Source: Leadbetterella sp964563435
GTDB taxonomy: Bacteria > Bacteroidota > Bacteroidia > Cytophagales > Spirosomataceae
DNA length: 64,000 bases
Assembly: GCA_964563435.1 (NCBI GenBank)
Contig: CAZLXI010000013.1
Location: 1-64,000 of the forward strand
Direction of reading: 5' to 3'
Under the pieces are notes generated by a model. The model was given only the letters and a program-made list of their open reading frames with translations, had not been told where the DNA came from and searched no databases. A program made the translations under genes and the position numbers. This document shows, piece by piece, positions 1 to 8,088 of this stretch (position 1 is its first letter; each line of letters starts with the position of its first letter).

Positions 1-1751
1 AGGAGTATGCCGAGCTCGAATGGCCGATCGATATTGCCATTGCCGTGATCTGGGTAGTGTTTGCCATCAACTTCTTCGGTATGATACTGAAAAGAAGGGA
101 AAGGCACATGTATGTGGCCATCTGGTTCTACATAGCCACCATCATCACCGTGGCCTTATTGCATATCGTTAATTCGCTCGCCCTGCCGGTTTCATGGACC
201 AAAAGCTACTCGATGTTTGCCGGGGTGCAGGACGCCCTCGTTCAGTGGTGGTACGGGCACAATGCCGTGGCCTTCTTTTTAACCACTCCTTACCTGGGCC
301 TTATGTACTACTACCTGCCCAAAGCAGCCAACCGGCCGGTTTTTTCCTATAAGCTTTCTATCATTCACTTCTGGTCACTGATATTCATTTATATCTGGGC
401 CGGCCCGCACCATTTGCTTTATACCTCCCTTCCCGACTGGGCGCAGAGCCTGGGCACCGTGTTCTCGGTCATGCTCATTGCCCCTTCCTGGGGCGGGATG
501 CTGAACGGCCTCCTCACCCTGAGAGGCGCCTGGGATAAAGTAAGAGAAGACCATGTGTTGAAATTCTTCGTAGTAGCGGTGACCGCTTACGGTATGGCTA
601 CCTTCGAAGGCCCCATGCTCTCCCTTAAAAATGTGAGCGCCATAGCCCACTATACCGACTGGATCGTAGCACACGTGCACATCGGTGCGCTGGGCTGGAA
701 CGGCTTCATGATCTTCGGTATCCTCTATTATCTGGTTCCGAGAATGTGGAAAACCGAAATCTATTCCAAATCGCTGGCCAATCTTCACTTCTGGGTAGGT
801 ACGCTGGGCATCATTTTCTATGCGCTTCCGCTGTACTGGGCCAGCCTTACCCAAAGCCTGATGTGGAAAGAGTTTACGGCCGACGGCTTCCTGGCCTATC
901 CTAACTTCCTGGAAACGGTCACCAAGATCGTACCGCAGTATGTGATGCGGGCCGTGGGCGGCACCATGTACCTGGTGGGAGTGTTTATCATGATCTATAA
1001 TCTGATCAAAACGGCGGCAAAAGGCTCGTTCGTCGACACTGAATACTCGGAAGCTCCCGCGTTGCAGAAAAACGTGAACATCGTAGGGGGCGGCTGGCAT
1101 ACCGTACTGGAACGTAAGCCGGTTATCTTCACCGGGCTGGCGGTAATCGCCGTGGCTATCGGTGGTCTGGTGGAATTTGTACCCACTGCTTTGATCAAGT
1201 CCAATGTACCGACCATCGCCTCCGTAAAACCTTATACCCCGCTGGAGCTGACGGGCAGAGACATCTATATCCGGGAGGGCTGCGTAGGCTGTCACTCCCA
1301 GATGATCCGTCCGTTCCGCGACGAGACCGAACGTTACGGCGAATACTCCAAAGCCGGGGAGTTCGTGTATGACCGGCCTTTCCTCTGGGGCTCCAAACGT
1401 ACCGGTCCGGATCTGCACCGGCTGGGCGGCAAGTATCCCGATAGCTGGCATTTCAATCATATGCTGGATCCTACGTCGATGTCACCCGGCTCCATTATGC
1501 CTTCTTATCCCTGGCTGATCGACGATGATACGGATTACAGCGACCTGCCGAAGAAGATCAAAGTAATGCGAAAGCTGGGCGTGCCGTATGAAGAGGGCTT
1601 TGAAAATAAAGCCGTAGCGGAAGCGAAAAAGCAGGCGGAACAGATCCGGAAAAACCTGGATAAAGACAAGATCAGAACGTCTAAAGACAAGGAGATCATA
1701 GCGCTCATTGCCTACTTACAGAGATTGGGTACAGACATTAAACAAAAGTAA
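1..1751 (+). CDS. ccoNO: cbb3-type cytochrome c oxidase, fused CcoN-CcoO subunit (5' partial)
   Basis: Catalytic subunit of the high-affinity cbb3 terminal oxidase in the inner membrane, fused to the monoheme cytochrome c subunit. The reading frame is open to the left edge (codons from base 3), so the true start lies outside. Counting from a GTG at 45, the CcoN part shows the metal-ligand histidines H72 (YGHNAV), H122/H123 (GPHHLLY) and H210/H212 (AHVHIGALGW). The CcoO part follows from about residue 395, with heme motif CVGCH at 413-417 (bases 1281-1295) and a downstream SMSPGSIMPSYPWL segment typical of CcoO. In proteobacteria these are two genes; the fusion is known in Bacteroidota. First gene of the run ccoNO-Q-P-G-H-safE. 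Confidence 0.96.
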   Translation, partial: EYAELEWPIDIAIAVIWVVFAINFFGMILKRRERHMYVAIWFYIATIITVALLHIVNSLALPVSWTKSYSMFAGVQDALVQWWYGHNAVAFFLTTPYLGLMYYYLPKAANRPVFSYKLSIIHFWSLIFIYIWAGPHHLLYTSLPDWAQSLGTVFSVMLIAPSWGGMLNGLLTLRGAWDKVREDHVLKFFVVAVTAYGMATFEGPMLSLKNVSAIAHYTDWIVAHVHIGALGWNGFMIFGILYYLVPRMWKTEIYSKSLANLHFWVGTLGIIFYALPLYWASLTQSLMWKEFTADGFLAYPNFLETVTKIVPQYVMRAVGGTMYLVGVFIMIYNLIKTAAKGSFVDTEYSEAPALQKNVNIVGGGWHTVLERKPVIFTGLAVIAVAIGGLVEFVPTALIKSNVPTIASVKPYTPLELTGRDIYIREGCVGCHSQMIRPFRDETERYGEYSKAGEFVYDRPFLWGSKRTGPDLHRLGGKYPDSWHFNHMLDPTSMSPGSIMPSYPWLIDDDTDYSDLPKKIKVMRKLGVPYEEGFENKAVAEAKKQAEQIRKNLDKDKIRTSKDKEIIALIAYLQRLGTDIKQK

Positions 1752-1755
1752 GCTC

Positions 1756-1914
1756 ATGTTTAAACATTATTTCGAACAAATGGAGGGGGTAAGCATTTAT
1801 CCCGTTTTCTCCCTGCTCGTCTTCTTCATTTTCTTTGTGGGCCTGGGATTCTATGTCTTTTTTCTCGATAAGAAGAAAAGAGAGCACCTGGAAAACCTGC
1901 CTTTGGAAGATTAA
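1756..1914 (+). CDS. ccoQ: cbb3 oxidase small subunit CcoQ (FixQ-like)
   Basis: A 52-residue protein beginning at the ATG at 1756, four bases after the ccoNO stop. A longer frame reaching back to 1708 would overlap ccoNO and is not needed. It has one membrane helix (about residues 14-33) followed by the charged tail DKKKREHLENLPLED, the layout of CcoQ/FixQ, which stabilises the cbb3 complex. The call rests on size, topology and position between ccoO and ccoP; the sequence itself is poorly conserved in this family. Confidence 0.85.
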   Translation: MFKHYFEQMEGVSIYPVFSLLVFFIFFVGLGFYVFFLDKKKREHLENLPLED

Positions 1915-1928
1915 ATCATTAAAGAACT

Positions 1929-2738
1929 ATGGAAACCAAAATAAATTCTATTGAAGATCTTCTGCTGGTGATCCTGGTGATCCTGATGATCGGGATCTCG
2001 CTGGTGCTGATCTTTGTGATCATACAGGCCAATAATGCCACCAAACGGCTGATCGCCCATAAAACGGGACAGGAATACGAAACGTTCGATTTCAGGAAAT
2101 GGTGGACGAAAATCAGCGGTACTACCGTCAGTGTAAAAGATGAAGAGGCTATCCTGCTTCACCATGACTATGACGGGATCAGGGAGCTGGATAACCATTT
2201 GCCCCCCTGGTGGGTGAATATGTTCTACCTGACCATCGTGTTCAGCGTGGTGTATATGCTGGTGTATCACGTATGGGATAAAGCGCCGCTGTCTGCGGAA
2301 GAGTATGAGCTGTCTATGGAAAAAGCCCGGAAAGAAGTAGAAGCGTTCCAGCAGAAGCAGGGGAACAGTATTGATGAAAAATCGGTACAGCTTATCCTGG
2401 ATGACGCCGGCGCATTGACAAACGGAAAGGCTATCTATGATGCCAACTGCATGGCTTGCCACGGTATGGCCGGTGAAGGTACGGTAGGCCCTAACCTGAC
2501 AGACGAATACTGGCTGCACGGGGGCTCTGTTCACGATGTTTTCAAAACCATTAAATACGGTGTGCCGGAAAAAGGCATGATCTCGTGGCAGTCGACCATC
2601 AAGCCCAAAGACATGCAGGACGTGACCAATTATATTCTTTCGCTTCAGGGCACAAAACCGGCCAATGCCAAGAGCCCCGAAGGCGAAAAATATGTAGCAG
2701 AAGCTGCTGCAGTATCTGAAGCTGCGGCCGTGCAGTGA
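1929..2738 (+). CDS. ccoP: cbb3 oxidase cytochrome c subunit CcoP, monoheme form
   Basis: Membrane-anchored c-type cytochrome that feeds electrons to CcoNO. It has 269 residues with two membrane helices (about 10-32 and 95-115), then a periplasmic cytochrome domain with a single heme motif CMACH at 174-178 and a likely axial methionine M217 (PEKGMISW). Proteobacterial CcoP carries two heme motifs; only one is visible here, so the electron path is one heme shorter. The C-terminus is Ala/Glu-rich and probably unstructured. It lies 14 bases after ccoQ in the same operon. Confidence 0.95.
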   Translation: METKINSIEDLLLVILVILMIGISLVLIFVIIQANNATKRLIAHKTGQEYETFDFRKWWTKISGTTVSVKDEEAILLHHDYDGIRELDNHLPPWWVNMFYLTIVFSVVYMLVYHVWDKAPLSAEEYELSMEKARKEVEAFQQKQGNSIDEKSVQLILDDAGALTNGKAIYDANCMACHGMAGEGTVGPNLTDEYWLHGGSVHDVFKTIKYGVPEKGMISWQSTIKPKDMQDVTNYILSLQGTKPANAKSPEGEKYVAEAAAVSEAAAVQ

Positions 2739-2755
2739 GATAAATTAATATACTT

Positions 2756-4165
2756 ATGGCAGGCAATTTGGATTTTATCGACGAGGCCTATAGGGATGCT
2801 ATCGGCACCGTCGATAAAGACGGTAAAAGGATCTGGGCATTTCCTAAAAAACCAGGCGGGAGCTATCACAATAAAAGAGTAATAGCTACGGTTATTTTCC
2901 TCCTGATCTTTTTTTCTGTGCCTTTTATCAAAATAGGGGGTGCTCCTCTTCTTCAAATTAATCTCTTTGAAAGAAGATTTTACATTTTCGGGCAACTCTT
3001 CCTGCCCCAGGATTCCCTGGTTTTCAGCATTGGCCTGATTACTTTTTTTGTTTTTATTACCCTCTTTACCGTAGTGTACGGGCGGGTATGGTGCGGCTGG
3101 GCATGTCCGCAAACCGTATTCATGGAAATGGTCTTCCGGAAGATCGAATACTGGATCGAGGGCGACAGGAAGCAGCAGCAAAAGCTGGCGCAGGCCTCCT
3201 GGAATAAAGAAAAGATCCTGAAGCGTTCCCTGAAATACTTCATCTTTATGCTTATTTCGGTCATCATTGCCCACACGGCCATGGCTTACCTGACAGGCGT
3301 GGAGGAAGTAAAAAAGCTGGTAACGCATTCTCCCGCAGAAAACCTTTCCGGTTTTATCGGGCTGGTGGCCTTTACCGGAATATTCTTCTTTGTATTTACC
3401 CGTCTCCGTGAACAGGTATGCATCGCCATCTGTCCATACGGCAGGCTCCAGGGTGTGCTGGTAGGCCGGAATACCATGAACGTCATTTACGACTGGGTAA
3501 GAGGAGAACCTCGAGGACGTATGAAAAAAGGCGAAATCGATACCGGTAAGGGCGACTGCATCGACTGTACGCTATGCGTTCAGGTTTGCCCTACCAACAT
3601 CGACATCCGGAACGGCATTCAGCTGGAGTGTGTTAACTGTACAGCTTGTATCGATGCCTGCAACGACGTGATGGAGAAGATCCACAAACCGAAAGGGCTC
3701 ATTAAATTCGGCTCGGTAGAAAGTGTTGAAACCAAAACCCCCTTCCGGATCTCTGCCCGGGCTATCGGCTATTCGGTGGTTCTTCTCCTGCTGATAGCGG
3801 TAGAGATCTTTATCCTCGCCGGCCGGAGCCAGGTGGAAGCCACGATATTACGTGTACCGGGCCAACTCTACCAGGAAATGCCCGATAACCGGTTAAGTAA
3901 CCTCTATAACGCACAGATTCTTAATAAATCAAAGGATTCCATAACGGTAGCCTTTGAAGTGGAAGGTTCCGCCGGGAAAATAAAGCTGGTTGGAAATAAG
4001 CAATCTGTCACTGTAGCCTCAGGCCAAAAGGCAGAGGTGGTTTTCTTTATTGAGCTGGATAAGTCAACGATCACAAAGCGTAAAACCGAACTGAAAGTGA
4101 ACATCCGGGACGGCGACAAAGTGGTGGAAACCGTGAAAACCACATTTTTAGGATATACCAATTAA
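2756..4165 (+). CDS. ccoG: cbb3 oxidase accessory protein CcoG (RdxA/FixG), polyferredoxin
   Basis: Integral membrane iron-sulfur protein used in cbb3 biogenesis; the family is linked to reduction of copper for the oxidase. Several membrane helices are visible, with the conserved GWACPQTVFMEMVFRKIE segment near residue 120. Two ferredoxin-like clusters follow, CIDCTLCVQVCP from C268 and CVNCTACIDAC from C292. A last membrane helix (about 340-360) precedes a periplasmic immunoglobulin-like tail. Its 469 residues match the family. It sits in the operon 17 bases after ccoP. Confidence 0.95.
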   Translation: MAGNLDFIDEAYRDAIGTVDKDGKRIWAFPKKPGGSYHNKRVIATVIFLLIFFSVPFIKIGGAPLLQINLFERRFYIFGQLFLPQDSLVFSIGLITFFVFITLFTVVYGRVWCGWACPQTVFMEMVFRKIEYWIEGDRKQQQKLAQASWNKEKILKRSLKYFIFMLISVIIAHTAMAYLTGVEEVKKLVTHSPAENLSGFIGLVAFTGIFFFVFTRLREQVCIAICPYGRLQGVLVGRNTMNVIYDWVRGEPRGRMKKGEIDTGKGDCIDCTLCVQVCPTNIDIRNGIQLECVNCTACIDACNDVMEKIHKPKGLIKFGSVESVETKTPFRISARAIGYSVVLLLLIAVEIFILAGRSQVEATILRVPGQLYQEMPDNRLSNLYNAQILNKSKDSITVAFEVEGSAGKIKLVGNKQSVTVASGQKAEVVFFIELDKSTITKRKTELKVNIRDGDKVVETVKTTFLGYTN

Positions 4166-4170
4166 AATGA

Positions 4171-4608
4171 ATGAATATGAACTTCGGACATAAAATAGCA
4201 ATCGTTTACACCCTTTTTGTGGTGTTCATTGTTTCCCTGGTTACTTTTTGTGTAAAGCAGAAAGACATTTTCCTGGTCAGCAGCGATTATTACAAAAAGG
4301 AGATCGCCTACCAGGACGAGATCGATAAATACGCCAATGCTCGCAGGCTCACCCGGCCGGTGAAGATCGTTGTAACCGGGGAGTTCCTGACCTTTGAGTT
4401 CCCTGAAGAATTGCAGGGGGCATCGGGGGAGATCCATTTTTACCGTCCGTCAGATGCTAATCTCGACTTTAAAGTGCCGGTTCGTATAGACCCTGACCAT
4501 ACCCAGAAGGTGGCGGTGAGCCGCCTGGTCAAAGGCCAGTGGGTAGTGAAAATGGAATGGGCAAAAGACGGCAAAAACTACCTGAAAGAGGAGAAAATTA
4601 TCTTATAA
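4171..4608 (+). CDS. ccoH: cbb3 oxidase assembly protein CcoH (FixH family)
   Basis: A 145-residue membrane protein with one N-terminal helix (about residues 7-28, IAIVYTLFVVFIVSLVTF) and a periplasmic beta-rich domain, as in FixH/CcoH, which helps assemble cbb3 oxidase. The SDYYKKEIAYQDEIDKYANA segment after the helix is typical of the family in Bacteroidota. The start at 4171 lies five bases after the ccoG stop, and the stop abuts the next gene's GTG, so translation is probably coupled along the run. Confidence 0.9.
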   Translation: MNMNFGHKIAIVYTLFVVFIVSLVTFCVKQKDIFLVSSDYYKKEIAYQDEIDKYANARRLTRPVKIVVTGEFLTFEFPEELQGASGEIHFYRPSDANLDFKVPVRIDPDHTQKVAVSRLVKGQWVVKMEWAKDGKNYLKEEKIIL

Positions 4609-5289
4609 GTGCTCTATTCAGCCTTTATACTGGGGTTTTTAGGAAGCCTGCACTGCTTCAGCATGTGCGGGCCCCTTTCCCTGTTGCTTCCTGCCGGTAA
4701 AAACCGTTACCTTTTCGGAAGGCTGATCTACAATACCGGGCGCATCACTACCTATGCCCTCCTCGGCCTGCTGACGGGTATCCTGGGCCAGCAGGCCGGG
4801 TTCATGATTCCGCAAAAGATCCTGTTCATAGTACTTGGAGCCGTCCTGTTGACCTGGATCCTGCTACCCAAAAAGTGGGAAAAGCGTATCAGCGTAATGC
4901 CTCCTGTTTTACGGCTGGCCTCCTTTGCCCGGCGATCTATGTCAAAGTTGACCCAACGGCACGGGCTGCCGGTACAATACGGCTTCGGGCTGATCAACGG
5001 GCTGATCCCCTGCGGACTCGTTTATGCCGCGCTCAGCGGGTCATTTCTCACTGCCGGAATTACGGAAGGGGTACTTTTTATGATCTTCTTCGGGCTGGGC
5101 ACCCTGCCCATGATGATGAGCTTCGGCGTAATAGGAAAATTGCTCCCGGCATTTTTGCAGGTGAGGCCTAAGCTCATCTATACGGTCTCCTACTTCGTGA
5201 TGGCCGTCTTTTTCTTATATAAGGGATTTCAGCTCCCGGTCAGTCATTACGCCAACAGCCGGGAGATCACCATTTGCCGCACTCCCTGA
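4609..5289 (+). CDS. SafE/TauE-family (DsbD_2-like) membrane protein of the cbb3 operon
   Basis: A 226-residue polytopic membrane protein starting with GTG directly after the ccoH stop; no in-frame ATG lies nearby and the first residues (LYSAFILGFLGSLHCFSMCGP) match the family start. The CFSMCGPLSLLLP motif and the later INGLIPCGLVYAALSG repeat are typical of the sulfite exporter TauE/SafE (UreH_2/DsbD_2) group found at the end of cbb3 operons, where a role in metal (copper) handling or thiol delivery is suspected. The transported substrate cannot be read from sequence. Its stop codon (5287-5289) lies inside the left arm of a large hairpin repeat. Confidence 0.85.
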   Translation: MLYSAFILGFLGSLHCFSMCGPLSLLLPAGKNRYLFGRLIYNTGRITTYALLGLLTGILGQQAGFMIPQKILFIVLGAVLLTWILLPKKWEKRISVMPPVLRLASFARRSMSKLTQRHGLPVQYGFGLINGLIPCGLVYAALSGSFLTAGITEGVLFMIFFGLGTLPMMMSFGVIGKLLPAFLQVRPKLIYTVSYFVMAVFFLYKGFQLPVSHYANSREITICRTP

Positions 5290-5450
5290 AGATGCTCAAA
5301 AAGTAACGGTTCGCCGCTGCGACAAACTGCTGCGTTGTTTTCGGAATTCGGCCTCAGTAGAGACGCAAGATTTTGCGTCTCTACCTAGTGCTATGCTCCT
5401 TCACCCTCATCCTCAACGCCTTGCATTTTGCGCGCTTTTTGAGCATCTTC
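5288..5450 (+). repeat. Large hairpin repeat, copy A
   Basis: A 163-bp element between two convergent genes. The outer arms 5288-5303 and 5435-5450 are perfect 16-base inverted repeats, and the left arm includes two bases of the safE stop codon. The inner core carries the shared words CTGCTGCGTTGTTTTCGG and CTCAACGCCTTGCATTTTG, also present near 27.4, 32.9 and 59.3 kb. Its apex is the palindrome 5357-5384 (GTAGAGACGCAA, 4-base loop, complement). It could act as a bidirectional terminator. Confidence 0.85.
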
Positions 5451-5473
5451 GGTAATTCCAGGCAATTATAGAC

Positions 5474-6511
5474 TCAGTTCCGCATGTTCTTTAATTTATC
5501 CAACTCCAGGAGGGAGATCTTGCCGGAAGAGATCTCGATCAGCTTTTCGTCTTTGAAATCAGATAAGGTCCGGATAGCGGTTTCCAGCGATGTTCCGGCT
5601 TTCGATGCCAGGTCTTCCCGGCTCACCTTCAACGACTCTTCCGGATTTTTGAAGAACAGCAGTAGGGCCTCCGATACCCGTTTTCGTACCGAATTATAAG
5701 CCAGCTTGATCAGCTCCGTTTCTATGGTCTGTATATTTTTGGAGATCAGCTGGATAAACTTCAGTGAAACGGAAGGGTTCCGCAGGATCAGGTCGGAAAA
5801 GATCTTTCTCGGGATCACCACCACCTTACAATCTTCCAGGGCCGAAAGCGTTTCGCTGAAATTACTTTCCCGGATCAGGTCGGTGTAGCCTATAAAATCC
5901 CCCTCGCTGTAGAGGTTGATGATGAGCTCTTTCCCGTTTTCATTGGTCTTAAACGATTTTGCTTTGCCCGACTGCAGGTAATACAGGTACAGGGGGTAGT
6001 CGCCTTCCCGGTAAATTTCGGTTTTCTTCTTATAATCCCGTATTTCCCGATTCTCGATCAGGCTCTTAAGGGCCTTCTCTCCTTCCGCATCTGACACCAG
6101 CTGATCCAGCCCGTTCATATCTTTGGAATACTCCTTCCGAACCAGCTCCTTTTTCTTCAGGCGGCTGCGAATGGCATTGATCAGCTCCACGTCTTCAAAA
6201 GGCTTGGTGATGTAATCGTCTGCGCCCATCTCCATACCCTTCCTGAAATCCATACGTTCGGCTTTGGCCGTAAGAAAAATAAAGGGGATATCGGCGGTTT
6301 TCGACTCTTTGGAAAGAAAATACAAAACCGTATAGCCGTCCATTACGGGCATCATGATATCGCATACGATCAGGTCCGGAATTTCCACTCGGGCAATGTC
6401 GAGGCCCTCCTTGCCGTTAGCCGCCGTTAAAACTTCAAACCCGTCGAGCTCCAGTATCTCACAGATATTTTCGCGGATCTCCTGGTTATCTTCTATCAGT
6501 AATATTTTCAT
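5474..6511 (-). CDS. Response regulator fused to a Crp/Fnr-type DNA-binding protein
   Basis: A 345-residue cytoplasmic regulator. Residues 1-120 form a receiver domain with D51 as phosphorylation site (IVCDIMMPVMDG), T81 and K103. Residues about 150-260 are a cyclic-nucleotide-binding-like domain (REGDYPLYLYYLQSGKAKSF), and 260-345 a Crp-type helix-turn-helix (SREDLASKAGTSLETAIRTL). No N-terminal or central cysteine cluster for an Fe-S sensor is present, so it is not a classical Fnr. It starts 12 bases after the PAS kinase gene, so the two form one operon. Placed between the two halves of the cbb3 locus, it plausibly does the work of FixJ plus FixK. Control of cbb3 is inference. Confidence 0.92.
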   Translation of the reverse strand: MKILLIEDNQEIRENICEILELDGFEVLTAANGKEGLDIARVEIPDLIVCDIMMPVMDGYTVLYFLSKESKTADIPFIFLTAKAERMDFRKGMEMGADDYITKPFEDVELINAIRSRLKKKELVRKEYSKDMNGLDQLVSDAEGEKALKSLIENREIRDYKKKTEIYREGDYPLYLYYLQSGKAKSFKTNENGKELIINLYSEGDFIGYTDLIRESNFSETLSALEDCKVVVIPRKIFSDLILRNPSVSLKFIQLISKNIQTIETELIKLAYNSVRKRVSEALLLFFKNPEESLKVSREDLASKAGTSLETAIRTLSDFKDEKLIEISSGKISLLELDKLKNMRN

Positions 6512-6523
6512 AGTTTCAAAAAA

Positions 6524-7735
6524 TTAACTTTGGGGAATGGAAACGGTAAACTCGCTTCCTGCATTTTCCGTACTTTCAAAGGTGACGGCGCCCTGTAATA
6601 AGGATACATAATGACTTACTATACTCAGACCCAGGCCTGTTCCCTGTATCTCACCGGCATTGCTCATCCGGTAAAACCGCTCAAAAACCCGCTTGTGTTC
6701 CGCGGCCGGTATTCCGATCCCCTCATCCTTTACCTTCAGCACCAGCAGATCATTTTCAATGGATGATGCCAGGCGGATCGTTTTGCCGTTCCCGGAAAAT
6801 TTGATCGCATTCGAAAGGAGATTGATAAGAATATTGGTGATCAGCCTGGGGTCTGATTTAAACATGATCGGCCCGGAATGCGTCCGCACGATAACCTGGT
6901 TCTTTTTCATCAGGGGAAGCATCTGATTATAGATCTCCTCCATTAAAATATCCACCTCGAAGGTCTCTGCCGCAATGATCACCTTCCCTTCTTCCAGACG
7001 GTTCAGCGACAGGAAGTCGTTCAGGATCTCCGTCAGGTTCCGGACCGCCGTTTTGATCCGGTGGATATGACGGTCGCGCTTCTCGATCTCATTCAGGTTT
7101 CCGTATTTCTCTACCAGCGACAACGACGACATGATGGTGGCCAGCGGGGTACGAAACTCATGAGAAGCGATAGACACGAACCGGCTCTTCATAGAGCCCA
7201 GCTCCTGCTCCCGCCTCAAAGCCTCATCCAGATCATTCTTGATCGTCTCCAGGCTCTGAATGGTATTCCGCAAATCAAGTGTTCTTTCTTCCACTTTTTT
7301 TTCCAGTTCGTCTTTATAAGCAATTAGTCGCATTTCGGCCTCCTTCCTGACACTGATATCGATCACAAAAGCGATAACAAAATTTCCGCTGCTGTTCGAA
7401 AAAGGACTGAGACTGATCTCTACCGGGAACTCCGAACCGTCTTTGCGAAGCCCGTAAAGATCCCTGCCCAGCCCCATCGACCGGGCCTGTGCCTCCCCGT
7501 GAAAACGTCCTCTGTGCCCCGGGTGCGCTGCCCGGTACCGCACCGGGATCAGCTCCTCGATCTTCCGTCCGGCCAGCGTATTCTCCGGGTAACCGAAAAT
7601 TTTTTCGGCGCTGGGGTTGGCCCTTATGATCTCTCCCCGTTCATCTACAATGAAAACCCCTTCTGTAGTGTACTTGAAGATCCCCTCTGAGGGGTCTGAA
7701 TAATCCTTTTGACTCATCGCCACCTGTTTGATCAT
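6524..7735 (-). CDS. PAS-domain histidine kinase (FixL-like partner of the receiver-Crp regulator)
   Basis: Soluble sensor kinase of about 403 residues. A PAS domain lies at about 10-130, a coiled coil at 130-190, a HisKA domain with the motif SHEFRTPLA, and a HATPase domain with N box LINLLSNAIKFS, DEGIGIP and GTGLGLSIV. No membrane helices are seen. The PAS domain contains RYRAAHPGHRGRF, where the histidine aligns by eye with the heme-ligand region of FixL; the same pattern is common in non-heme PAS domains, so heme binding is unproven. The start is ambiguous: GTG 7753, ATG 7735 (chosen) or ATG 7717. An FNR-like palindrome lies about 47 bases upstream of 7735. Confidence 0.88.
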   Translation of the reverse strand: MIKQVAMSQKDYSDPSEGIFKYTTEGVFIVDERGEIIRANPSAEKIFGYPENTLAGRKIEELIPVRYRAAHPGHRGRFHGEAQARSMGLGRDLYGLRKDGSEFPVEISLSPFSNSSGNFVIAFVIDISVRKEAEMRLIAYKDELEKKVEERTLDLRNTIQSLETIKNDLDEALRREQELGSMKSRFVSIASHEFRTPLATIMSSLSLVEKYGNLNEIEKRDRHIHRIKTAVRNLTEILNDFLSLNRLEEGKVIIAAETFEVDILMEEIYNQMLPLMKKNQVIVRTHSGPIMFKSDPRLITNILINLLSNAIKFSGNGKTIRLASSIENDLLVLKVKDEGIGIPAAEHKRVFERFYRMSNAGEIQGTGLGLSIVSHYVSLLQGAVTFESTENAGSEFTVSIPQS

Positions 7736-7782
7736 GAAGCCAATAAACTCCACAAAGTTATTTCAATTCCTAAAGTTATAAA

Positions 7783-7796
7783 ATGATGCTTATCAT
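7783..7796. promoter_or_regulatory. FNR-like palindrome upstream of the kinase-regulator operon
   Basis: ATGAT-GCTT-ATCAT, a 14-bp inverted repeat with the TGAT-N4-ATCA core and spacing of an FNR/Crp-family box (extended by one more pair at 7782/7797). It lies just upstream of the PAS kinase gene, so it could mediate autoregulation by the receiver-Crp protein. Binding is inferred from form and place only. Confidence 0.5.
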
Positions 7797-7952
7797 TCCC
7801 GTCTGACGGATTTCATTCTGAAGAATCATGTTCCTTACAAATTATCCTATTTTATTTAAATATCTGACTATCAAATAAATAAATAAAAATAAAATGCTGC
7901 CGGGCTACGGTCTTTGAAAAATCATTGCTTATCTAGGCGCAAAAACGCACAG

Positions 7953-7974
7953 AAACATGACCAACGTCATGTTT
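7953..7974. promoter_or_regulatory. FNR-like palindrome upstream of ccoI
   Basis: AAACATGAC-CAAC-GTCATGTTT, perfect 9-base arms with a 4-base spacer, 115 bases before the ccoI start in the divergent gap to the kinase gene. The core TGAC-N4-GTCA has FNR-box geometry, and the right half GTCATGTTTTT recurs in front of hemA (24471-24484). It is a likely operator or activator site; the cognate regulator is probably the adjacent receiver-Crp protein. The rest of the 335-bp gap (7754-8088) is AT-rich with no other signal I can support. Confidence 0.6.
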
Positions 7975-8088
7975 TTACCGGTACCCGCATCATTTTATTG
8001 TCCTTTAAAAAAGATGAGATTTGCGGTATAAATTTAACGGGAACAGCATTAAATTCACATAACTTTCACTTTTTTAGCAAAATCCTGT

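Noticed and set aside
375..1460. Long minus-strand frame opposite ccoNO (361 codons)
   Set aside because: It is a shadow of ccoNO: composition is His/Arg/Pro-rich without domain pattern, while the plus frame carries all oxidase motifs.
5288..5450. Hairpin copies as insertion sequences or classical MITEs
   Set aside because: Terminal arms differ among the copies and no flanking direct repeats are evident, so a fixed-end transposon is not supported.
7400..7600. PAS domain of the kinase as a proven heme sensor
   Set aside because: The RxxH pattern aligns with the FixL heme region but is also common in non-heme PAS domains; kept only as a possibility.
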